A stretch of 64,000 nucleotides of DNA from Streptantibioticus ferralitis. GTDB lineage: Bacteria > Actinomycetota > Actinomycetes > Streptomycetales > Streptomycetaceae. Shown here piece by piece: positions 58,339 through 64,000 of this stretch. Where the stretch lies: NCBI RefSeq assembly GCF_029223525.1, contig NZ_JARHTQ010000015.1:1-64000 (forward strand), in the 5' to 3' direction. The translations under genes and the position numbers were made by a program. Position 1 is the first letter of the stretch. Each line of letters opens with the position of its first letter. The notes beneath the pieces are model-generated. The model worked only from the letters and a program-made list of their open reading frames with translations. It was not told the origin of the DNA and made no database searches.

Positions 58339-60876
58339 ATGCCATCTGCCCGCATACCGGTCCCGGCTGTCACGCCGCCTGGGCAGACCCCCCTTGCTTC
58401 CGCGGCCAGTTCGGGCTCACCGCTGCAGCGGTACCTGATCAATCCGTGGGGCGCCGTTCACGCCCTGCTCGTCGCCGCGAAGGACTGGGCGATCTCCTGG
58501 GGCCCGGTCGCCGGGCCGGTGCTGCTGGTCATCGCTGCCGCGCTGGCTTGGGCGCGGTGGTGGTGGCGTCGCCGCTGCCGCCGAGCCCTGACCGTCGACG
58601 CCCGGATCGTCAGCGTGCTGCCACCGCCCACCGCGGACCCGGCGGGAGCAGCCGCTGCCTGGGCGAACCTCGTGGGCCTGCTGCGCCCGGCCTGGCGCCG
58701 CCGCCTGACCGGTCAGCCGCACCTGGCCTGGGAATACCTCTTCGACCGCGAGGCCATCCGCATCCAACTGTGGGTGCCCGGCGCCATCCCGCCGGGCATG
58801 GTGGAACGAGCCATCGAAGCTGCCTGGCCCGGCGCCCACACCCGCACGCGACCGGCCACGCCCCCGCTCCCGACCGAGGCACCCAGTGGGGAGACCGCCC
58901 ACGTGGCCGGGGGCGAACTGCGACTGGCCCGCAGCGAAGCGCTGCCAATCCGCGGCGACTTCCCGGCCGACCCGATACGCGCTTTGCTCGGCGCACCAGT
59001 CGGCCTCGGACCCCATGAACAGGCCGTGGTCCAAGTCCTGGCCCGCCCTGTGACCGGCCACCGGGTGAAGAAGGCCCGCCGCGCCGCACGGCATCTTCGG
59101 GCCGGGCGCTCCGCACGCCCGGTCAGCCGCCTGCTCGATCTGATCACCCCCGGCCCGAGCCCGAAGGCCCGGTCCCGAAGCAGCAGCCCGGTGCTCGACC
59201 GGCAAACAGCCCTGGAGGTCTCTGCCGAGGACCGGGTGATCGTGGCCAAGCAGCGCGGCGCGCAGTACGAGACACGCATCCGCTACGCCATCGCCACCAT
59301 GCTTCCCACCACCGCCAGTACAGAGGAACGCACCCGAGTGATCGACCGGTTGCGCGGCCGTGGCCATGCCATCGCCTCCGCGTTCGCCACCTTCACCGAG
59401 CACAACTACTACCGCCGCACCCGGCTCCGCCACCCGCTGCCCCGGCTGGCCGAACGCCGCCTCGACACAGGCGACCTGCTCTCGATCCCTGAGCTCGCCG
59501 CGATCGCGCACCTGCCCTGGGACGAGGCCATCCCTGCGCTCCAGCGTGCCGGTGCCAGGGCGGTGCCACCCCCGCCCGGCGTCGCCACCGCAGGCCCTGC
59601 GGTCAAGCCGATCGGGTTGACCGACACCGGCCACCCCCGCCCGGTTGGTCTGCGCGCGGCCGATGCCCGCCACCACGTGCACATCCTCGGCGCTACCGGA
59701 TCGGGCAAGTCCGAGCTGATGGCGCGGATGATCCTCGCCGACGCCGAGGCCGGCCGCGGCCTGGTGGTCGTCGACCCCAAGGGCGACCTGATCACCGACA
59801 TCCTCATGCGCCTGCCCGAAGACCTCGGCGAGAAAGTGCTGTTGTTCGATGCGGACGACCGATCCCGCCCGCCGATCATCAACCCCCTCGAAGGCGCCGA
59901 CGCCGAGCGGACCGTGGACAACCTGGTCTCGATCTTCTCCCGCGTCTACGCCTCCTCCTGGGGACCGCGTACCGACGACATCCTGCGCGCCGGACTGCTC
60001 ACCCTGCGCGCCCTGCCCGGCATCCCCACCCTGGTCGACCTGCCCAAGCTGCTGTCAGATCCGGCGTTCCGGCACCGGGCCGTGGCCCAGATTCATGACG
60101 AGGTGCTGCGTGGCTTTTGGTCCTGGTACGACGCCCTGTCCGAGCCGGCCCGCGCGCAGGTGACTGCGCCTTTGATGAACAAGCTCCGCGGGTTCCTGCT
60201 GCGTCCCTTCGTCCGGGCGGCGCTGGCCGCAGGCACCTCCACCGTCGACATGGACCAAGTGCTGGACGGCGGGATCTGCCTCGTCCGCATCGCCAAGGAT
60301 GCTCTCGGTTCCGAGACCGCTCACCTCATCGGCTCCATCGTGGTGGCCCGCACCTGGCAGGCCGCCACCCGCCGCGCCCGCATCCCCCAAAGCCAACGGC
60401 AGGACGCCGCACTGTACGTCGACGAAGCACACAATTTCCTCAATTTGCCCTATGCCCTTGAGGACATGCTCGCCGAGGCCCGCGGCTACCGGCTGTCGAT
60501 GACACTGGCCCACCAGTACCTGCGGCAGCTCCCCAAGGAGCTGGAGGAAGGCATCAGCGCCAACGCCCGCACCAAGATCTTCTTCAATGCTTCCCCCGAA
60601 GACGCCCGCCACCTGGCCCGTCACACCGAACCGCGCCTGACGGCGCACGACCTGTCCAACCTCGACGCCTTCCACGCCGTCATCCGACCGGTCCTCGGCG
60701 GAGCCGAAGCCCCCGCCTTCACGGCCGTCACCGAGAAACTGCCGTCGCCAATTCCTGGCCGCGCCCGGCTGATCCGCGCCGCCGCCCACCACAACGCCCG
60801 GCCGAAGCCCGCGCCCGTCGCGATGTCCAAAGACCAGCGCCGGAATCTCGCAGGCGACCCACGCCGCACCACCTGA
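58339..60876 (+). CDS. VirD4/TraG-like coupling ATPase
   Basis: 845 residues from the ATG at 58339 with GAAAGGA about 10 bases upstream. A GTG at 58288 that overlaps the GP88 stop (GTGA) would add 17 residues. A membrane helix is at about 55-72 (GPVLLVIAAALAWARWWW). Walker A is ILGATGSGKSELMARMIL (about 450), with VVVDPKGDLITDILMRL and Walker B ALYVDEAHNFLNLP (about 693). MTLAHQYLRQLPKELEEGI is the sensor motif. The N-terminal 400 residues resemble the extra domain of actinobacterial TraG/HerA-type ATPases. It should bring the DNA-relaxase complex to the channel. Confidence 0.92.
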   Translation: MPSARIPVPAVTPPGQTPLASAASSGSPLQRYLINPWGAVHALLVAAKDWAISWGPVAGPVLLVIAAALAWARWWWRRRCRRALTVDARIVSVLPPPTADPAGAAAAWANLVGLLRPAWRRRLTGQPHLAWEYLFDREAIRIQLWVPGAIPPGMVERAIEAAWPGAHTRTRPATPPLPTEAPSGETAHVAGGELRLARSEALPIRGDFPADPIRALLGAPVGLGPHEQAVVQVLARPVTGHRVKKARRAARHLRAGRSARPVSRLLDLITPGPSPKARSRSSSPVLDRQTALEVSAEDRVIVAKQRGAQYETRIRYAIATMLPTTASTEERTRVIDRLRGRGHAIASAFATFTEHNYYRRTRLRHPLPRLAERRLDTGDLLSIPELAAIAHLPWDEAIPALQRAGARAVPPPPGVATAGPAVKPIGLTDTGHPRPVGLRAADARHHVHILGATGSGKSELMARMILADAEAGRGLVVVDPKGDLITDILMRLPEDLGEKVLLFDADDRSRPPIINPLEGADAERTVDNLVSIFSRVYASSWGPRTDDILRAGLLTLRALPGIPTLVDLPKLLSDPAFRHRAVAQIHDEVLRGFWSWYDALSEPARAQVTAPLMNKLRGFLLRPFVRAALAAGTSTVDMDQVLDGGICLVRIAKDALGSETAHLIGSIVVARTWQAATRRARIPQSQRQDAALYVDEAHNFLNLPYALEDMLAEARGYRLSMTLAHQYLRQLPKELEEGISANARTKIFFNASPEDARHLARHTEPRLTAHDLSNLDAFHAVIRPVLGGAEAPAFTAVTEKLPSPIPGRARLIRAAAHHNARPKPAPVAMSKDQRRNLAGDPRRTT

Positions 60877-60936
60877 CCTCACCCGCGCCGATGGCGCGCA
60901 TCCGTCGGTCACCAGTCACCTCGGAGGTGTCCCCCT

Positions 60937-61983
60937 GTGATAACCAACCCCACGCCCCAACGTGCCCTGCGGGGCCACAAACCCCGGCGCACGCAGGCCC
61001 GTGCCGCCGTCAGCGGCGAGTACGTTGCCTGGCTCGCCCCCCGCCTGACCGACCGCGACCGGTGGCTGGCCCACATGCTCTACGAGCACAAGGTCCTTAC
61101 CACCAACCAGATCGCCCAAATCGGCTGGCCGTCCGCCAGGGCCGCCAACCTGCGTCTGCTCCAGCTGTATAAGTGGCGCGTCATCGACCGGTTCCAGCCG
61201 TTCGTAAACAGCGGCTCCGCCCCCATGCACTACATCCTCGACCTGGCCGGAGCAGCCGCGCTCGCCCGCGGGCACGGCGTGGAAGTCCGGGAGCTGGACT
61301 ACCGACACGACCGGGCCATGGGCATGGCCTACTCCCTGCGCCTGGCCCACACCGTGGGCACCAACAGCTTCTTCGCCGCGCTCACACACCACTCCCGACG
61401 CCCCGAGGCCACCGGTCGGCTCACCGCCTGGTGGTCCGAATACCGCTGCTACCGGCACTTCGGCGACATGGTCCGCCCCGACGCCTACGGCCGCTGGCAC
61501 GAAGGGCACATCGAGTTCGAGTGGTTCTTGGAATACGACTTCGGCACCGAGCGCCCGGCCGACCGGGTAGGCGCCAAGTTGGCCGGATATGCCCGGCTCG
61601 CCGCCACCACCGGCATCACCACCCCCGTCCTGCTCTGGCTGCCCACCACGGACCGCGAAGCCCAAGTTCGCCGCGCGCTCGCCGCAGCGTTGTCGTCGCT
61701 GCATGACCCGTCACTCGTTCCCGTCGCCACCTCCAGCGCCGAGTTGATCGGCGATCCAGAACACGAAGGCCCCGCAGGCGCCCACTGGCTCCCGCTCGAC
61801 ACCGCTGCCGGCCTGGCCAGGAAGCGGCAGCGTCTTGCTCAGCTGAGCCGGGCATGGCCGCAGCTCGCCCCGGTCTCCACGGCCTCGCCGACCACTGCTG
61901 CAAGTAGCTCCGACCCTGCCGGGCCGTTGCCGCCGCCTGCCCCCCTCCCTCCGGACGCAAGCTGCAGCGGTCCCGTGTGGTGA
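60937..61983 (+). CDS. replication-relaxation family protein
   Basis: 348 residues from the GTG at 60937 with GGAGGTG upstream. A winged-helix N-terminus (WLAHMLYEHKVLTTNQIAQIGWPSARAANLRLLQLYKWRVIDRFQPF) and a middle with AAALARGHGVEVRELDYRHDRAMGMAYSLRLAHTVGTNSFF and a nuclease-like part (VRPDAYGRWHEGHIEFEWFLEYDFGTERPADRV) match the PF13814 family common on actinobacterial plasmids and ICEs. The family is thought to help replication or nicking, by analogy only. The tail is Pro/Ser-rich. No classic relaxase is found, so this may be part of the nicking system. Confidence 0.88.
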   Translation: MITNPTPQRALRGHKPRRTQARAAVSGEYVAWLAPRLTDRDRWLAHMLYEHKVLTTNQIAQIGWPSARAANLRLLQLYKWRVIDRFQPFVNSGSAPMHYILDLAGAAALARGHGVEVRELDYRHDRAMGMAYSLRLAHTVGTNSFFAALTHHSRRPEATGRLTAWWSEYRCYRHFGDMVRPDAYGRWHEGHIEFEWFLEYDFGTERPADRVGAKLAGYARLAATTGITTPVLLWLPTTDREAQVRRALAAALSSLHDPSLVPVATSSAELIGDPEHEGPAGAHWLPLDTAAGLARKRQRLAQLSRAWPQLAPVSTASPTTAASSSDPAGPLPPPAPLPPDASCSGPVW

Positions 61984-61990
61984 TCCGCCG

Positions 61991-62935
61991 ATGGGCAAAA
62001 TTGCCGGCGCGGTCGGCGGGGCCGTCCTCCTGGTCATGCTCCTGGCCGCAGCCGGTGCCGCCGGTCTCATGTCCATCTTCACAGGCGCAGGAAGCCAGCC
62101 CAGTGCGAGCGCGGTCTCCGACATCCCTCCCGACTACCTCTTGCTCTACATGCAAGCCGCTCACACCTGTCGCGGACTGGACTGGACGGTCCTCGCCGCG
62201 ATCGGCAAGGTCGAGACCGACCACGGCCGATCCGACCTGGTCGGTGTCCGGTCGGGGGCCAACTCCGCTGGCGCGGAAGGACCAATGCAGTTTCTCCCCT
62301 CCACCTTCGCCAGTGTCATCGCCGAACACCCACCACCCGAGGGCGGGGCCACCCCGCCCTCCCCGTACAACCCGCACGACGCCATCTACGCCGCCGCGGC
62401 GTATCTGTGCGACTCCGGCGCACGCGACGGCCGCAAACTCGCCGACGCCATCTACGCCTACAACCACGCCAATTGGTACGTCTCTGAAGTCCTCGCCCAA
62501 GCCCAGATCTACGCCAGCAGCCAGGGCTTCGGTACCAACACCGCACCCAACGCCGTCGCCCTCGAAGCGATCAACTACGCCCAAGGGCAATTGGGCCTGC
62601 CTTACGAATGGGGAGGTAACGGCCCTTCAGCCGGAGACGCCGGTTTCGACTGCTCCGGCTTGACGCAAGCCGCCTACCAAGCCGCTGGCGTCACCCTGCC
62701 ACGCACCGCCCAGGACCAGTTCAATGCAGGACCCCACGTCCCGGCAGGCCAGCCTCTCGAACCGGGCGATCTCGTCTTCTACGGCAACCCCGACGGCGGC
62801 ATCCATCACGTCGGCCTCTACGTCGGAAACGGACAAATGATCGACGCTCCAAGGCCGCACGTGCCCATCAGGATCGAGCCGTATCGTTACTCGGGCGACG
62901 ATTACGCTGGCGCTACCAGGCCAGTTAATCATTAA
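61991..62935 (+). CDS. VirB1-like lytic transglycosylase with NlpC/P60 domain
   Basis: 314 residues, 8 bases after the previous gene. An N-terminal membrane anchor or signal (AVGGAVLLVMLLAAAGAAGLMSIF) is followed by a lysozyme-like transglycosylase domain with the catalytic Glu in GKVETDHGRSDLVG (about residue 75), GPMQFLPSTFAS and AIYAYNHANWYV. An NlpC/P60 peptidase domain (about 195-314) has the Cys in FDCSGLTQAAYQ (about 220), the His in HHVGLYVGNG (about 273) and a third polar residue after. It opens the cell wall for the transfer machine, as in Tn916-like systems. Confidence 0.93.
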   Translation: MGKIAGAVGGAVLLVMLLAAAGAAGLMSIFTGAGSQPSASAVSDIPPDYLLLYMQAAHTCRGLDWTVLAAIGKVETDHGRSDLVGVRSGANSAGAEGPMQFLPSTFASVIAEHPPPEGGATPPSPYNPHDAIYAAAAYLCDSGARDGRKLADAIYAYNHANWYVSEVLAQAQIYASSQGFGTNTAPNAVALEAINYAQGQLGLPYEWGGNGPSAGDAGFDCSGLTQAAYQAAGVTLPRTAQDQFNAGPHVPAGQPLEPGDLVFYGNPDGGIHHVGLYVGNGQMIDAPRPHVPIRIEPYRYSGDDYAGATRPVNH

Positions 62936-63233
62936 TTGTAGGTTTTCCGACTTAAGTTGTCACTGTCTGAGCATTCTGTCGGCAACTTGTCAGTTTGGAG
63001 GTATCATTCGCGGGTACTCACAGCTCCGCTTCAGCGGCCTCTCGCACAGCACATGGTCCTGTCGCATTGAAGCTGTCGGATTCTCGCTCGTTCTCAATCG
63101 TGGTGGCGGATTCGCGCTGCGTCGCGCACTGAGCGGAGGCGCTTGCCTCGTTCGTGGGGTTTGATCTCATTTCTCTGGCCTGGTTCTCGCTGTACCTGTA
63201 ACGGTCGCTTTCGGCGGCCACAACTCGGGCAGG
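62936..63233. other. intergenic region with inverted repeats and one doubtful small gene
   Basis: 298 bases between converging genes. Near the start, CCGAC (62947-62951) with GTCGG (62978-62982), and AAGTTG (62954-62959) with CAACTT (62983-62988), make crossing inverted repeats that could end the rightward transcript. The rest contains only the uncertain small reading frame at 63018-63221. Confidence 0.5.
63018..63221 (-). CDS. possible small charged protein
   Basis: 67 residues from a GTG at 63221, 12 bases after the next gene's stop. The product is rich in Glu, Ser, Arg and Asn (SENQAREMRS, TIENERESDS) with no helix pattern of note. There is no ribosome site, and third-position GC is lower than in neighbours. 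It may be chance. Confidence 0.3.
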   Translation of the reverse strand: MAAESDRYRYSENQAREMRSNPTNEASASAQCATQRESATTIENERESDSFNATGPCAVREAAEAEL

Positions 63234-63995
63234 TCAGGGAGAGTAAGTGGGCGGTGGGTCTTTGCGGAGCAGAGTGTTGATCTGGTTGCCGACGTCAATG
63301 GTTAGCGGGCCTGGGCATCGCAGCTGGAGTTGTTCGGCGAGAGTGTGGCAGTGGAGGTCTGCGGCGGTCTCGATGAGCTGGCAAAGGACGGTGGTGGCTG
63401 TGCGGGCTCGGAGTGTGCCGGTGATGATCACGGCGACGCTGATGAGCAGGGCGGGCCACCAGCAGATGCCGAGTACGCCGTAGAGGGCGGCCCACCCCAT
63501 GAGGCTGCTGGCGGCGGCATAGGCGGTCTGGGCGGCGGTGAGGTCGGTGCGTAGTGATTCGGGGAGCACGGTCCACAGCCGGGGCCATACAAGGGTGATG
63601 TCCACTCCGTATGCACGGCGGATGCGGATGGCGTTGCCTCGCCATCGGTCGCTGATCCACAGGGGTCGCTCGGGGAATTCCAGGCTGATGGCGTCTCTGC
63701 GGGCCAGCGCTTCGGCCATCCCAGGTCCGGCAACCACTACTGGCGATGCGGTGGTGACGTCGGTGGCCGGGTCGGGAGGAGATGGTCCGCTGGCGCGGAT
63801 GGCCTCGGCCACCAGGGTGTTGACATGGTTGTCGGCCGTGCGCCATCGGTGTTGCCGCCAGGTGGTGAGCCAGTGGGCGGGTGGCCACCGGCCGCGGGTG
63901 ATCCAGAGATGGCGTGCCATCACGCCCAACACGGTCGCTGCTAGTCCGGCGGCGATGCTGGCCAGCAGGAGCCCCGCGAGGACGACTACGATCAC
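63234..63995 (-). CDS. membrane protein, maybe incomplete at the window edge
   Basis: 253 residues from the GTG at 63995. Its reading frame is open to the edge, so an earlier start is possible. Helices are at the N-terminus (VVLAGLLLASIAAGLAATVLGVM) and about 155-195 (AAASSLMGWAALYGVLGICWWPALLISVAVIITG), with a cytoplasmic part between (LEFPERPLWISDRWRGNAIRIRRAYGVD). The tail contains LCQLIETAADLHCHTLAEQLQL. I know such proteins only as hypothetical genes on Streptomyces conjugative elements. It points opposite to the conjugation operon and begins a further module. Confidence 0.65.
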   Translation of the reverse strand: MIVVVLAGLLLASIAAGLAATVLGVMARHLWITRGRWPPAHWLTTWRQHRWRTADNHVNTLVAEAIRASGPSPPDPATDVTTASPVVVAGPGMAEALARRDAISLEFPERPLWISDRWRGNAIRIRRAYGVDITLVWPRLWTVLPESLRTDLTAAQTAYAAASSLMGWAALYGVLGICWWPALLISVAVIITGTLRARTATTVLCQLIETAADLHCHTLAEQLQLRCPGPLTIDVGNQINTLLRKDPPPTYSP

Positions 63996-64000
63996 CCCCA

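Larger units (their letters stand above)
43755..64000. mobile_element. integrative conjugative element with type IV secretion genes (right end outside window)
   Basis: Starts at the 3' end of tRNA-Arg(TCT). It contains a serine integrase, four methyltransferase-like genes, small proteins, a sigma-like regulator, and a conjugation set with pilin-, VirB6-, PrgI-, VirB4-, VirD4- and VirB1-like proteins plus a replication-relaxation protein. No relaxase gene is seen in the window, so it may lie to the right. The two operons diverge from 50352-50978. This is a VirB4/VirD4 type actinobacterial ICE, distinct from the TraB/FtsK-type AICEs. Confidence 0.85.

Noticed and set aside
43682..64000. CRISPR array or defence island
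   Set aside because: No regularly spaced repeats and no Cas, toxin-antitoxin or restriction enzyme genes are visible in the element.

Overview
The window is high-GC actinobacterial DNA and looks like a Streptomyces or close relative (Kitasatospora/Streptacidiphilus type). The evidence is the codon use, the many GTG starts, the LAETG sortase signal, the DUF397-like small protein, and a gene order that resembles the S. coelicolor pepN-malQ-csn region as I recall it. It has two parts: ordinary chromosome from about 1 to 43681, and an integrated conjugative element from tRNA-Arg(TCT) at 43682-43754 past the right edge.

Chromosomal part. Positions 1-172 are an almost pure G/C stretch that may be a contig-end artefact. 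Then come a hypothetical protein, aminopeptidase N (pepN), a small membrane protein, a 4-alpha-glucanotransferase (malQ) coupled to a 67-residue Cys- and LTSEP-repeat peptide, an amidase, and a secreted GH84-type glycosidase. After several small genes (HNH nuclease, MscS channel) there is a csn-like operon at 15085-21885: ROK repressor, sugar-binding lipoprotein, two permeases, GH4 glycosidase and BadF-type kinase. It is probably for chitosan or glucosamine oligosaccharides, and a palindromic operator lies in its promoter region.

Next is a seven-gene signalling operon at 22141-32440: GlnX-like membrane protein, GlnH-like binding lipoprotein, coiled-coil protein, PknG-type kinase, PP2C phosphatase, VWA protein and FHA protein. 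In mycobacteria GlnH-GlnX-PknG senses aspartate and glutamate and controls 2-oxoglutarate metabolism. Here the core is extended, and the kinase, the phosphatase and the FHA protein each carry two zinc-ribbon-like Cys clusters. The rest of this part holds a PCMT-like methyltransferase, a truncated globin, a thioesterase, the ABC-F protein EttA, a thioester-domain LAETG surface protein, an SSB and two adjacent dynamin-like GTPases.

Element (43755 to beyond 64000). A large serine integrase ends inside the tRNA-Arg gene on the opposite strand, so about its last 20 residues are written in the tRNA sequence. A leftward operon of seven overlapping genes (50351 to 43693) runs through four DNA-methyltransferase-like proteins with stepwise loss of motifs, two small proteins and the integrase. 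A rightward operon (50979 to 62935) encodes a sigma-like regulator, a pilin-like protein, VirB6/TrbL-like, PrgI-like, VirB4-like, a GP88-family protein, a VirD4-like coupling ATPase, a replication-relaxation protein and a VirB1-like peptidoglycan hydrolase. This is a type IV secretion (VirB4/VirD4) conjugation module, not the single FtsK/TraB type. A conserved element of about 52 bp lies before both the methyltransferase operon and the conjugation genes, in the same orientation relative to transcription, which suggests common control.
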